A DNA stretch of 64,000 nucleotides, from the NCBI RefSeq assembly GCF_048984525.1, contig NZ_JBMGJC010000006.1, positions 178,864 to 242,863 of the forward strand, given 5' to 3'. A program made the position numbers and the translations under genes. Within the stretch, counting starts at the first letter, position 1; the number at the start of each line of letters is the position of its first letter. Of this stretch, positions 26,483-35,670 are shown one piece after another. This DNA comes from Syntrophopropionicum propionicicum_A. Its GTDB lineage: Bacteria; Bacillota; Desulfotomaculia; Desulfotomaculales; Pelotomaculaceae. The notes under the pieces were generated by a model. The model was not told where the DNA came from. It did no database searches and worked only from the letters and a program-made list of their open reading frames with translations.

Positions 26483-26818
26483 ACTATAACACGATCCGTT
26501 AAGGTTGGCAATTATTGTTTTTAAAATTTGCTTTTAAAATTTGTTTTTTACCTCTCTTTTTCGTCATAAATGTGTATTTAGTGCTAAAATAGAATAAAAA
26601 CGAAAGAATTTAATATTTTACCTTTAATTTTTCTATACCCTGGTCCTAAATGTAAATTTATTAATTAAAACTATTTTGGGAGGTCAAACTTAAAGCTCTT
26701 ATTATTTCATTTGAATATATAAGCCGTGCTTGCCTAAAAGAGCAGATAAAATGCCGGTGCTGGCACGGTTTCGCTAAAGAGATTGTTTGTTTTTTGTTGT
26801 AAAGGGAGAGAGAGAAGC
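26483..26818. other. Intergenic region upstream of the sigma-54 regulator
   Basis: About 340 bp between divergent regulators, AT-rich. It contains TGGCACGGTTTCGC at 26761-26774, which has the -24 half of a sigma-54 promoter but a -12 half that is shifted by one base. A GGGAGGT near 26680 is not followed by a usable start codon. No clear gene. Confidence 0.4.
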
Positions 26819-28294
26819 ATGCATAAAAAGAGGGAAGTCCCGCATCCTTTCGCTCTGGAAAATATGGGGGATTTAGAGGCGCGCCGTTTTGCCATTGAAC
26901 TGGAGAACATTCTGGAAGCCTCCCACGACGGTATCTTTATCATTGACGGAGACGGCCTGATCCTGCTGGTAAACAGCGCCTGGGAGCGTATCAGCGGCAT
27001 CCCCCGGGATTTTGTCCTGGGGCATAATGTCCGGGACATGATTGAACAGCAGTTCTGGTCCGATTCCGCGGCTATCAAGGCTCTGGACGGCAAGAATAAA
27101 GTCACCGTCATGTTCACAATGAACAGGGGCAGCAATGTGGGACAGAGGATTATGGCAACAGCCATACCGGTGCTGGATAAAGGGGGGCAGATCAGCCGGG
27201 TAGTATGCAATGTCAGAGATATAACCGAAATTGTCAGCATAAAGAACCAGCTGGAAACCACCCAGCAGCTGAATGAAAAATACGCTGCCGGATTGGCGCA
27301 AATATGCCTGCACAAGACATTATCTAACGACCTGAAAGGAGTTGTCGCGAGCAGCCCTGCAACCAAACGGGTCCTTGAAATGGCCGCCCAGGTGGCCAAA
27401 GTTGACTCCACCGTTTTTCTGACAGGTGAATCCGGAGTAGGCAAGGAAGTTATCGCCAATGTCATCCACCACCTCAGCCACCGCAGCCAGGGGCCGCTGA
27501 TAAAAATAAGCTGTGGGGCCATTCCCGAGTCTTTGCTGGAGTCCGAGCTGTTCGGCTATGAAGCGGGCGCTTTTACCGGAGCAAGGAAACAGGGAAAACT
27601 GGGTATGTTTGAGCTGGCCGACAAAGGGACCCTGTTTTTAGACGAGATCGGTGACATCTCCACAAACCTGCAGGTTAAGCTGTTAAGAGCGCTGCAGAGC
27701 CGCGAAATTATGCGGGTGGGCGGCCTGAAAATGATTGGGGTTGACGTCCGCATTGTGGCTGCCACCAACAAGGACTTGTTGAAAATGGTCAAGGCCGGGG
27801 ATTTCCGTGAGGATTTTTACTACCGGCTCAATGTGGTTTCCATCCATATACCTCCCCTCAGGGCACGAAGGGAGGACATCCCTTTACTGGCCCAGAACTT
27901 TTTAGAAACTCTGAACCAAAAGTACCATCTGAGAAAGAGTTTCTCTGACGGAGTTATCGACAAGTTTATAGTCTACAACTGGCCCGGCAACATCCGGGAG
28001 TTGGAAAACGTAGTCGAGCGCATGGTGGTTATGACTGATGACAATGAGCTACAGGTAAATCACCTGCCGGATTCCATCAGGATGTACACTGATCAGGACG
28101 AAGAGGTTTCCTATTTTCAGGAACCGCTGCCATTAAAAATCGCGGTTGAAAGGTTTGAGAAGGATTTAATCAGAAATGCCCTGATTAAATACAAAAGCAC
28201 ACGAAAAGCCGCCCGCTCGCTCATGGTCGACCATTCCACCATAGTACGCAAGGTGAAAAGATATAACTTGACCAACTGGATGAAACAGGATTGA
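26819..28294 (+). CDS. PAS-domain sigma-54 enhancer-binding protein
   Basis: A 491-aa activator. A PAS domain (residues about 25-145) senses the signal. The AAA+ domain (about 175-410) has Walker A TGESGVGKEV, the sigma-54 contact loop GAFTGA and ELFGYEAG. A Fis/TyrR-type helix-turn-helix (ARSLMVDHSTIVRKVKRY) ends the protein. ATG 26819 follows AGGGAGAG. It lies directly upstream of a perfect sigma-54 promoter with three repeated candidate enhancer sites, so it very probably drives the operon 28718-30658. The effector is unknown. Confidence 0.94.
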   Translation: MHKKREVPHPFALENMGDLEARRFAIELENILEASHDGIFIIDGDGLILLVNSAWERISGIPRDFVLGHNVRDMIEQQFWSDSAAIKALDGKNKVTVMFTMNRGSNVGQRIMATAIPVLDKGGQISRVVCNVRDITEIVSIKNQLETTQQLNEKYAAGLAQICLHKTLSNDLKGVVASSPATKRVLEMAAQVAKVDSTVFLTGESGVGKEVIANVIHHLSHRSQGPLIKISCGAIPESLLESELFGYEAGAFTGARKQGKLGMFELADKGTLFLDEIGDISTNLQVKLLRALQSREIMRVGGLKMIGVDVRIVAATNKDLLKMVKAGDFREDFYYRLNVVSIHIPPLRARREDIPLLAQNFLETLNQKYHLRKSFSDGVIDKFIVYNWPGNIRELENVVERMVVMTDDNELQVNHLPDSIRMYTDQDEEVSYFQEPLPLKIAVERFEKDLIRNALIKYKSTRKAARSLMVDHSTIVRKVKRYNLTNWMKQD

Positions 28295-28295
28295 A

Positions 28296-28335
28296 CTGCC
28301 GGCAGCATATTGCCCAAGGGCGGTTTTTTTTATGT
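28296..28335 (+). terminator. Terminator of the sigma-54 regulator gene
   Basis: AACTGCC pairs with GGGCGGTT (one G-U pair) around an inner GCCC/GGGC and is followed by eight T residues. Confidence 0.65.
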
Positions 28336-28380
28336 AATTTTTAAATTTGCTGATAGAATATGACCCTTTTTTTAAAAAAG

Positions 28381-28487
28381 TGGTGCGTTTACCCACCGGG
28401 TGGTGCATTTAATTAAACTTAAAAAAGGCCAACCGGTATCAATATCAAAGCACTTCCAAGCATAAGGTCCCCCCCTTGGTGCATTTA
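28381..28487 (+). promoter_or_regulatory. Three repeated candidate enhancer sites (TGGTGCRTTTA)
   Basis: TGGTGCGTTTA at 28381, TGGTGCATTTA at 28401 (20 bp apart, two helical turns) and TGGTGCATTTA at 28477. They are 68-174 bp upstream of the -24 element, the normal distance for binding sites of sigma-54 activators. Confidence 0.7.
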
Positions 28488-28554
28488 TACAACTTTTATG
28501 CATGCCCGGCTAATATTTAAAGCCGTTTGAGGCCCTAATTCGGGGCGATCAGGC

Positions 28555-28570
28555 TGGCACGGGATTTGCG
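28555..28570 (+). promoter_or_regulatory. Sigma-54 promoter
   Basis: TGGCAC at 28555-28560, five bases, then TTGC at 28566-28569: a perfect match to the -24/-12 consensus. It lies about 150 bp upstream of the first gene of the operon. Confidence 0.88.
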
Positions 28571-28717
28571 GCATAAAACTGCAGCATAACTCAAGGGGAG
28601 GTGGCGCCTTTTTAAAAAAGACATTTATTAATGGGCGGGCTGTACTCTTAACTATCGGCTAGAGTGTACCCGTCAAGCAGTTTCTTGCGGACTATCTAAT
28701 GAAGGCAGGTATTGCGT

Positions 28718-29086
28718 GTGAAGATTTGGGTCGGCGAATATGAAGTCCTGTCCAGCGGTATGCTGATTGCCTTAAAAAACCAGCCGGTTGTTTTTCAACT
28801 AAATGACCAGACAGTTCAGCTTATGGTCAGGTTCTTTTTTGAGGACACCGAATATGCCGGGGAACCGCAAATTAACATACGCTCCTGCGGAACCGACAGA
28901 CTGGATATTGTTTTCCGGAACTTCACCGACATGCTGGGAGACGGGCCTTCGGAGGCCTGGGAACTGGGAGGTATAAACCACAGAAAACTGTACCTGGCCT
29001 GCCGTGTTTCCTCCATAAATGAAAACCGGGATAAAATTGTGTATTACACCTGGTACCTGGGAGAGCGCCTGCCGGAAAAAGATTAG
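28718..29086 (+). CDS. Unknown protein of the sigma-54 operon, 122 aa
   Basis: First gene after the sigma-54 promoter. No family securely recognised; it may match a small DUF. The sequence suggests an all-beta fold with alternating hydrophobic residues (VFQLNDQTVQLMVRFFFED) and a conserved-looking ELGGINHRKLYLAC stretch. Soluble, no signal peptide. A GTG start at 28718 or TTG at 28712 are both possible. It is 32 nt from the C45-type gene, so it should act with it. Confidence 0.7.
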   Translation: MKIWVGEYEVLSSGMLIALKNQPVVFQLNDQTVQLMVRFFFEDTEYAGEPQINIRSCGTDRLDIVFRNFTDMLGDGPSEAWELGGINHRKLYLACRVSSINENRDKIVYYTWYLGERLPEKD

Positions 29087-29118
29087 ATTATTTTTATTGT
29101 TTTGTTTAAGGGAGAGAG

Positions 29119-30240
29119 ATGAGAGAGAACAAAAGATTAACTATTGTTGACTGCAGCGGTACGCCGTATCAAATCGGCCTGCAGTACGGGCGGGCCTGCA
29201 GGAAAAGCATTATCAGATCTATCCGTATGAATGTGGGAGGATCTGTTTACAACGGCAAGGTCGGCAGAAATGAAATTTTAGCCAACGCCAATCAATTTTT
29301 TCCTCTGGTAAAAAAATTTGATCCATATTTAATTGAAATGCTGGAAGGGGTAGCTGAAGGCGCCGTCGTCCCCCCTGCAGAGGTCTTTGCTCTCCGGTGC
29401 ATGCTGGAACTGGATTCTTTCTATAACAATATCGCCGGCTTTTGCACCTCTTTTGCCGCTGCCGGCAAGGCTACCAAAAACGGCAAGACCATACTCGGCC
29501 AGAACATTGACTCATTTCCGGGCACCCCGCTGGACCTGCTGAGAATACGCCACTCGGACGGCCTGGAACAATTGACCCTGTCCCTGGGCGGGGTAGTGGA
29601 GTACACCTTGAACTCCGCCGGCTTCGGCATCTGCGCCAATTCCCTGCTCACAGCCCTGAAAAAAGAGAAATACCGCCAGGTAATACCTGTTGGCTGCTAC
29701 CTGCCCAGGGTGATGAGGCAGCACAGTATCAAAGACGCCCTCGGCATGCTGGGCCGCTGCGCGCGGGGTACGGCTTATTATCACCTGGCCGGCGCGGAAG
29801 GCTGTATGGCAGGCATTGAAAGTGTATTTGACGAGATCAATATATTGGTGCCGGAAACAGACATGCTGGTCCATACCAATCACTATCAGACCAGCCGCTT
29901 CAAGCAGGACGACCTGGCAAATTTAATGCTGCCGGACAGCTATTTGCGCTCGCGGAGGATGTGTGCGCTGATGCAAAAAAACTACGGCAGCATTACAAAA
30001 GAACTGATGATGGAAATACTGGCCGACCACGACAATTACCCAGACTCGATCTGCCGCCATACGGATAAAACAAAGCCGGCTTTTATAAACTCTGAAACAC
30101 TGGCCTCCATTATCATGGTCCCCGAGGACGGGACAATGTATATTTCATGCGGAAACCCTTGCCGTTATGAATATGAAGAATACAGACTGAAGGGGGACAT
30201 GGCGGTGCTGTCGGATTTGCCCGCAGCCGCCCTGCAATAA
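29119..30240 (+). CDS. C45-family N-terminal-nucleophile acyltransferase/amidohydrolase
   Basis: A 373-aa protein of the isopenicillin-N acyltransferase-like (AAT, peptidase C45) family. These are made as proenzymes that cleave themselves in front of a cysteine, which then serves as nucleophile for amide hydrolysis or acyl transfer. The likely nucleophile is C109 in GFCTSFAA, and the following ILGQNIDSFPG matches the family's GxNxD element. The region before C109 has the usual TPYQIGLQYGRA signature. GGGAGAGAG precedes ATG. It is the central enzyme of the sigma-54 operon; the substrate is unknown. Confidence 0.87.
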   Translation: MRENKRLTIVDCSGTPYQIGLQYGRACRKSIIRSIRMNVGGSVYNGKVGRNEILANANQFFPLVKKFDPYLIEMLEGVAEGAVVPPAEVFALRCMLELDSFYNNIAGFCTSFAAAGKATKNGKTILGQNIDSFPGTPLDLLRIRHSDGLEQLTLSLGGVVEYTLNSAGFGICANSLLTALKKEKYRQVIPVGCYLPRVMRQHSIKDALGMLGRCARGTAYYHLAGAEGCMAGIESVFDEINILVPETDMLVHTNHYQTSRFKQDDLANLMLPDSYLRSRRMCALMQKNYGSITKELMMEILADHDNYPDSICRHTDKTKPAFINSETLASIIMVPEDGTMYISCGNPCRYEYEEYRLKGDMAVLSDLPAAALQ

Positions 30241-30262
30241 GTCCCCGGGGAAGAGGTTGACC

Positions 30263-30658
30263 ATGATAAAAGAAAAAGGAAATCTCCTTGTTACCTTCAG
30301 GCCTGGAGAAGTTACCGGCTCATACAGCAAAAAAGAGGGCGCCCTCAGGGACATCTGCTGCAAACTGGGGGGGCTGGACTATAAAATTTTTGATCCCTAC
30401 CTCCTTTATTCAAGCCTGGCCGATACCGGGTTCCTGGTCAGGGCTGAAGAATACAGTTCAGATGGATATTGGACCGTATCCTTTTATTATCCAAGCGGCA
30501 AAAACGAAAACAGAATAAGGAGGACGATCATAAACTTTATTCTGGATGAAGCTAAAAACGACCCCAACCTTTTTGACAACGGCTACGCTGTCGTAATTGA
30601 CGTTGACGGCAGCCAGAGCCTCCGTTCTGTAAGAAAGCGGGATAAAAAAATAATTTAG
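30263..30658 (+). CDS. Unknown protein of the sigma-54 operon, 131 aa
   Basis: Third gene of the operon, 22 nt after the C45-type gene, with GGGGAAGAGG before ATG 30263. Soluble, mixed alpha/beta by appearance, with two adjacent cysteines (DICCKLGG) and many aromatic residues (GYWTVSFYYPSGKN). No family recognised. A strong terminator follows, so the operon ends here. Confidence 0.7.
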   Translation: MIKEKGNLLVTFRPGEVTGSYSKKEGALRDICCKLGGLDYKIFDPYLLYSSLADTGFLVRAEEYSSDGYWTVSFYYPSGKNENRIRRTIINFILDEAKNDPNLFDNGYAVVIDVDGSQSLRSVRKRDKKII

Positions 30659-30685
30659 CAAAAAAAACATATTCCGGACAGATAA

Positions 30686-30727
30686 CCGGGGGTGGTACTT
30701 CAGCCACCCCCGGTTCTCCGGATTTTT
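30686..30727 (+). terminator. Terminator of the sigma-54 operon
   Basis: CCGGGGGTGG, 8-nt loop, CCACCCCCGG: a perfect 10-bp stem, followed after a short spacer by ATTTTTG. Confidence 0.8.
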
Positions 30728-30776
30728 GTGTGAAACAGGTAAAAATGTTGCGTAATAGCTATTTATAGTTATGCTC

Positions 30777-31661
30777 TTATGCGCGTATATCAAATTTTAC
30801 AAAGAACGTGTTAATTACAAGGCAGGACAAAAAGAATACCGCCACATCTATACCGCTTCGCAAAAGCATCTGTGGCATGACACCACTAAGAATCAACCCC
30901 ATAAAGCTATTAAAAATTATCCAGTTTACTCCTATAGTCAGTACAGCAAGTTTGAAGGACAGTAATAATTTGTTCTGTTCTCCGGCTAATACCGGATATA
31001 AAACCACATAACAACATCCCAGCACCATCCCAAATAATATTGTCCATATGTAACACGGAATAGGATATGTATTGCAATTGCTCGTTATTATACCTGTTTC
31101 ATAGCCAATTGCCCGCTCAGCCAAAAAAGCAACCGTAATTAAGGCAACCGCTTTAATTTTTTCTGTCCCGCTTAAGGTTTGCACAGGTAAACGGGTTTTC
31201 CAATTGTCCAATGTAAAATAAGCGACTGCCACGCATAGCAACAGCGCGGGTATTGCATCGCCCACGCCTATGAAGAATTGATAACTGACGAACGCAAACC
31301 CCCATTCGCTGAAAGGAGAGGCCTCCACAGCTACTTCCTGCATCCCAAAGAAATAAAGGATTGCAAAGGCTAACCCAAAACAAATTCCAATTTGCAGTTT
31401 GGGGGCATTTGACTGCTTTCCAATATATCGCATTACAACGACACAGTGTGTAAACAGCAACACAAAGTAGGAAGCCGCAACTACAGGAAATCCTAAAAGC
31501 TTGACCAATACGCTGTCAAAATTCTCTTCATTTACACCAGCGGGCAAAACGGCATGAACTATTATCGTAATGGACGCTGCAAGAATAATAGCTAGTGCGC
31601 TAACAATAATTGCCCTTTTTGCGTCGGCAGCTTTTTCTATCATCACATCATGATCCCTCAT
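30777..31661 (-). CDS. Integral membrane protein of unknown family
   Basis: About 290 aa with roughly eight hydrophobic helices and short loops. No family recognised. The GTG at 31646 or the ATG at 31643, after GAGGG, are more likely starts than the first ATG, which overlaps the ribosome site. Codon use and base composition look more AT-rich than the chemotaxis genes. It belongs to the foreign-looking block that also holds the methyltransferase and Qat genes. Confidence 0.6.
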   Translation of the reverse strand: MRDHDVMIEKAADAKRAIIVSALAIILAASITIIVHAVLPAGVNEENFDSVLVKLLGFPVVAASYFVLLFTHCVVVMRYIGKQSNAPKLQIGICFGLAFAILYFFGMQEVAVEASPFSEWGFAFVSYQFFIGVGDAIPALLLCVAVAYFTLDNWKTRLPVQTLSGTEKIKAVALITVAFLAERAIGYETGIITSNCNTYPIPCYIWTILFGMVLGCCYVVLYPVLAGEQNKLLLSFKLAVLTIGVNWIIFNSFMGLILSGVMPQMLLRSGIDVAVFFLSCLVINTFFVKFDIRA

Positions 31662-31731
31662 TGAATATGCGGATTATATAATAATCGGAATATCCACTTA
31701 CTAGCAAACTCCCATTATGCTCATAACCGAA

Positions 31732-32475
31732 TTATGTAGCAGTTTCAGCAACAACAATTAGACGCCAACTGTTTTTGCTATATGCACTCATATCATAATC
31801 GCCATAAATCTGAATGTTGATAAAACCCGCTTGTGAGAGCAATCTCCTATAATCTTCATCAAGCAGTATCCTATAAACAATGTCATATTGATTGGTTTCC
31901 AACCGATGTACACTATGAAACAGGTCCAATATATGAATCGTTTGAAATTGATTATCATGTTCTTTAACAAAAATTCGAGAGAAGTCTTCCCGGTTTACGA
32001 CCACCTCTATTGATGGCAAAGATAATGTGAAATGTGTTGTGCCCTGCGTCAAAACTAGCAAACCATGTTTATTTAATCTGTTTTTCATAGAACGTAGAGC
32101 CAGCAATAAATCTTCATCTGTATGTAAATGGGGTAATGCTGTTGTTAGACATACAATTGCATCAAAGGATATATCAAATTTATGTTCCAAGAATCGAAAA
32201 TCACACTGACATAATGGAATATTATGGTTTCTCTCTCGCAGATTTCTGTTTGCTACCTCAAGCATAGATTCCGAATAATCTGATCCCAGAACATCGCAAC
32301 CTAACTGTGCTAACATATAAAGGTGCTGTCCTGTCCCACAGGCACAATCCAAAACGGTTTTGACTCCATATTCAGAAAAGATTTTATTTAGGAAAGTTTT
32401 TTCATCACCTAAATACTCTTCTATTGGGCCGAACTCATCATAATCATAAGCAAATTTTTCATATATATCTTTCAT
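31732..32475 (-). CDS. Class I SAM-dependent methyltransferase
   Basis: A 247-aa small-molecule-type methyltransferase. Motif I VLDCACGTGQHLYMLAQ is clear, followed by GSDYSESMLEVA (acidic loop) and the IVCLTTALPHL region. GGAGGGATGAG places the start at the ATG of 32475; the earlier ATG overlaps this site. Substrate unknown. It lies downstream of qatD on the same strand after a 205-bp gap and is not part of the known Qat set. Confidence 0.85.
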   Translation of the reverse strand: MKDIYEKFAYDYDEFGPIEEYLGDEKTFLNKIFSEYGVKTVLDCACGTGQHLYMLAQLGCDVLGSDYSESMLEVANRNLRERNHNIPLCQCDFRFLEHKFDISFDAIVCLTTALPHLHTDEDLLLALRSMKNRLNKHGLLVLTQGTTHFTLSLPSIEVVVNREDFSRIFVKEHDNQFQTIHILDLFHSVHRLETNQYDIVYRILLDEDYRRLLSQAGFINIQIYGDYDMSAYSKNSWRLIVVAETAT

Positions 32476-32701
32476 CTCATCCCTCCTATCAAACATCAGG
32501 TTTCTATCACTATAAGGCCTGCAAATTCTATTTTATAAACAATAAGAAATTCACTTGTGTTCGTTCAGATTCCCATTATTAGCCTTATCAGAAGCTTAAG
32601 TATAAGCACTCAATTAAAGTGTACATTAACATTATAGAACTGTGACAGCATACTGAGATGGCCAAAGCAGAAGAGGTAGATCCTTACGAAACAATTTAGT
32701 G

Positions 32702-33442
32702 TCATAAATATATTTCAAGTAATCTACGGCTTGTTTCAAAAATACGCCTCGATACTTCGTTTCCCTTTATCAAATTTAACCCATTCAGACAGTGAGTTAA
32801 ACTTCTCTTGAGTTTCTCAACCGTCTTTATATCTGAAATGAACGGAGCATCAGATTCTAATAATAATCGGTCGACAGGAACTTTCTGTACTATCGACCGC
32901 CCATTTGGAGAATTAAGCATATACTCATTGACTGAGAAAAAGCAGCCAAGTTCTATGGCTCTATCAAGTTGTTTTAATGTCCCTGAATACCAATGCAAGA
33001 TACAATTATTATGTTTTGTGCAATCGTATTTTTCCAAAATATCCAGTACTTCTTTACCTGATCGGACGGAATGGATTGATATAATTTTCAACGGTGATCT
33101 TTGGCACCACCCGATTATTAGTGAGAAAACATCAATCTGACGTTCTTTGGAATGATAAAACTGTTTGTTGAAATCTAGACCTATCTCACCAACAAATCTG
33201 GTTGAGTGTATATATTTTTCAACAAGAGCGAGCTCATGGATTCTATCGAAGACAAGCTGCGGATGTAATCCTAAAGCAACTTGGACATTAGAAAAACCAG
33301 CGAGCTTTTTCTTTTCAATCTCATATGCTTTTGGCGTTGTTGTCATCGTCAATAGATTGATTCGTTCCTCCAGAGCCGCATTGCTGAATTCTTCCATGGA
33401 TTTCATTAAATCTACATGGCAGTGCATATCATAAATATTCAT
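32702..33442 (-). CDS. qatD: QatD: TatD-family hydrolase of the Qat defence system
   Basis: A 246-aa TIM-barrel metal-dependent hydrolase of the TatD DNase family. The metal ligands are visible in MHCHVDL (HxH), the glutamate in VGEIGLDFN, the histidine in SIHSVRSGKE, and the aspartate in LLESDAPF. Last gene of the four-gene Qat operon, 25 nt after qatC. In established Qat systems this subunit is required for phage resistance; its substrate is not known. Confidence 0.92.
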   Translation of the reverse strand: MNIYDMHCHVDLMKSMEEFSNAALEERINLLTMTTTPKAYEIEKKKLAGFSNVQVALGLHPQLVFDRIHELALVEKYIHSTRFVGEIGLDFNKQFYHSKERQIDVFSLIIGWCQRSPLKIISIHSVRSGKEVLDILEKYDCTKHNNCILHWYSGTLKQLDRAIELGCFFSVNEYMLNSPNGRSIVQKVPVDRLLLESDAPFISDIKTVEKLKRSLTHCLNGLNLIKGNEVSRRIFETSRRLLEIYL

Positions 33443-33467
33443 AATTGATCACCACACCATATCTTCG

Positions 33468-34841
33468 CTATTCTTCTTTTTGTTTTAAACTCTCACTTTT
33501 GGAGCTTTTTGTAATGAAATTATCAACTTCCAATAGCCCTCTATGATATACATCCGATAACTCCTGCAAATAATCGTTTTCGCCAGAAAGAGGACCACTC
33601 TTGTGTATCAAAATTTTAGCTAGTTGCGGTTGCCTTTTGATTTTACTAATAGCAACTTGGAAAGAACGAAGCTGCGCACCTTTTCCTTTTGAGTGATTAG
33701 CGGCTATTTCTAAAACGCTTTCTATTAAATAAGGGGTGCTGTCTTTTCCCTCTTGGAATGCCTTATTCATTGCTGCCCGACGGATGATACAGGGAATGCA
33801 ATACCCGCAGTGTTGAGGAGCAGCGCCACTCCATCGAGCTTTCTGCGGGGAAGAACAGGAAATTGAATCTTGTATCACCTGCAGGAGAAAATCCTTATTC
33901 AAACACGCGACAGCCATTTCGCCTTTTGTCATATTCCAGTATGGATTTCGAACAGATAAATCAAGCCCTAATCCATTTAATACCTGATTCCACGAATCCA
34001 AGTAGAAAGGGTGTGTCGTCCGTGTACTGTGCGAGCCAATACGTAGTTCTTCCAATGGGACATTCAATGCTATCAAGCCATTTTCAGGAACTTCCAGGGT
34101 CGATACACCCTTCATCCCACTTATGGCAAATACACCAAACGCCATGAATAGAAACGACCGACTCCTCGTTGTGTTTTCATTCCCCCCGCCTGGAATAAGA
34201 TTTTTCCTAAAAACCATCCATAAATCGAGGTAAAGCGGATCAAGATCGGGATATTTACATTGGAACTGAGTTAACAACTTGCTTTGGGCATTTTTTGTAT
34301 GAGCTTCACTTGCGTGACTTATTAGAGCGGTTTTATGATAATTTTCCAAGTGATTGATCGTCCCAATCAGGCTATCCATTCCGCCGGAGAAAAGGGTAAC
34401 CGCGTCAAATTCCGGTAGGGGGATTTCAACTTCAGGTTTCTCCGCAAGTTCCTCGTCTCTTTTTCTGAACGATATTATCCATCTGTCTCCTGTCAGGAAA
34501 TTGAGCATCCTTGTAAACAACCCTTCAAGAGGCGTCCATTTTTCAAGGTTATAAACAGGTAATTCAATTGCGATTTCTCTCGTCCAGCTGTCTTGCGAGT
34601 GGAGTCTCCGAGAAATCCGAGTATCGGCGAGATAGACTAAACCTGCGAGGCTGAGAATATCGATCCCATCTTCGGTTGGATATATACTATTTTCCTTCAT
34701 CTTTTTCATGGCTTGACTAATCCCATATTGAAGGTTGTCATCATCATCCCTGAAAGGTACGATAACAGCTATATAATCCGCTCTATTTGTCGACGCGACT
34801 TCTTTGTGAACATAATCGCCGACAAGAAGATAATTATTCAT
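33468..34841 (-). CDS. qatC: QatC: QueC-like PP-loop protein of the Qat defence system
   Basis: A 457-aa protein. The PP-loop ATP pyrophosphatase motif LFSGGMDSLIG lies near residue 155, and a zinc-binding CGYCIPCIIRRAA near residue 350 resembles QueC (7-cyano-7-deazaguanine synthase). The 150-residue N-terminal extension is absent from housekeeping QueC, and no other queuosine genes are nearby. This supports the defence role, perhaps in 7-deazapurine-like or conjugation chemistry. It starts 3 nt after qatB. Confidence 0.93.
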   Translation of the reverse strand: MNNYLLVGDYVHKEVASTNRADYIAVIVPFRDDDDNLQYGISQAMKKMKENSIYPTEDGIDILSLAGLVYLADTRISRRLHSQDSWTREIAIELPVYNLEKWTPLEGLFTRMLNFLTGDRWIISFRKRDEELAEKPEVEIPLPEFDAVTLFSGGMDSLIGTINHLENYHKTALISHASEAHTKNAQSKLLTQFQCKYPDLDPLYLDLWMVFRKNLIPGGGNENTTRSRSFLFMAFGVFAISGMKGVSTLEVPENGLIALNVPLEELRIGSHSTRTTHPFYLDSWNQVLNGLGLDLSVRNPYWNMTKGEMAVACLNKDFLLQVIQDSISCSSPQKARWSGAAPQHCGYCIPCIIRRAAMNKAFQEGKDSTPYLIESVLEIAANHSKGKGAQLRSFQVAISKIKRQPQLAKILIHKSGPLSGENDYLQELSDVYHRGLLEVDNFITKSSKSESLKQKEE

Positions 34842-34844
34842 ACG

Positions 34845-35660
34845 CTATTCCTCCAGTCCTGATAAAATATCATAAGCTGTGCGATAAATTGAATCCACTA
34901 TGGCTTTTGTTTGTGATGTATCTATGGAACGGATATCTATATTCAGCTTGGAAACCGAATCTGAAACCGCTCCCTTTATGTAATCCTTGAGTTGTCCCTG
35001 AAGGCTCTCGACTTGAGCGACATCCTTGGGTAAGGCGAATAATTTGTTCCCGATGTCATTGACAAGCCTTTCCTCAATAACATTAGCCATATAGATTTCC
35101 GTAAAAGCAAGAAACTCAGGCGGGGTGAGAGATTCAATCGTCCTATTCTCCCAATCAGGCAATGTGGAAAGCGCTTCGATATAAGAGTTTCTTGTAATTC
35201 CTTCATCAGTACTCCCACCGTCAGGACATACAAAGTCCATTATACGGAGCAAAACATCAGACGCGCTTTTCCCGATAATATCCCCAAGCTTATAATCTCT
35301 GCTTGTTTCCGCTACGCCGCGATTTACTAAACTGCTGAATACGGAAACCAGTCGGGCAGTGCTGTTTCGTGCCGAACCCAACCGGGTAGTCGCGTTTTGC
35401 GATCCCCCCAACGAGTGCCGAACGTAATTAGATGTAGCCCGATGTAAATTTCCGCCTCCACTGCCACCGCTATTTACATATCGCGTAAAATTACTGCGAG
35501 GAGCTGAAAAGCGTTTGGGGTCAGCCGGCTGAGGTTGTGCCGGTTGGGGCTGCGCTGGGTGAGATTGCCCTGGCTGTTGATCGCCATCATTATCACCCAA
35601 CCAGGAAGGTACCAGCGGCGTATTGCCGTTTTGTCCACGGTTACTTGTTGAAGTTCCCAT
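34845..35660 (-). CDS. qatB: QatB: Qat defence system associated protein
   Basis: A 271-aa protein with no known enzymatic domain. The N-terminal 100 residues are disordered, with a proline-glutamine repeat (PAQPQPAQPQPAD) and Ser/Gly/Asn-rich stretch. The C-terminal part is helical. The starting MGTSTSNRGQNG and the PLVPSWLGD segment are what I recall for QatB. It lies between the KAP ATPase and the QueC-like gene, tightly spaced on both sides. Confidence 0.88.
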   Translation of the reverse strand: MGTSTSNRGQNGNTPLVPSWLGDNDGDQQPGQSHPAQPQPAQPQPADPKRFSAPRSNFTRYVNSGGSGGGNLHRATSNYVRHSLGGSQNATTRLGSARNSTARLVSVFSSLVNRGVAETSRDYKLGDIIGKSASDVLLRIMDFVCPDGGSTDEGITRNSYIEALSTLPDWENRTIESLTPPEFLAFTEIYMANVIEERLVNDIGNKLFALPKDVAQVESLQGQLKDYIKGAVSDSVSKLNIDIRSIDTSQTKAIVDSIYRTAYDILSGLEE

Positions 35661-35670
35661 ATTTCACCCC

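Noticed and set aside
26761..26774. Possible sigma-54 promoter TGGCACGGTTTCGC before the enhancer-binding protein gene
   Set aside because: The -12 GC is one base too close to the -24 GG for sigma-54, and the TT before GC is missing.
33863..34147. Plus-strand frame inside qatC
   Set aside because: No ribosome site, and it lies wholly within the conserved PP-loop gene.
33468..34841. Housekeeping queC for queuosine synthesis
   Set aside because: Long N-terminal extension, no queDEF neighbours and the qatA-qatB-qatD context fit the defence protein.
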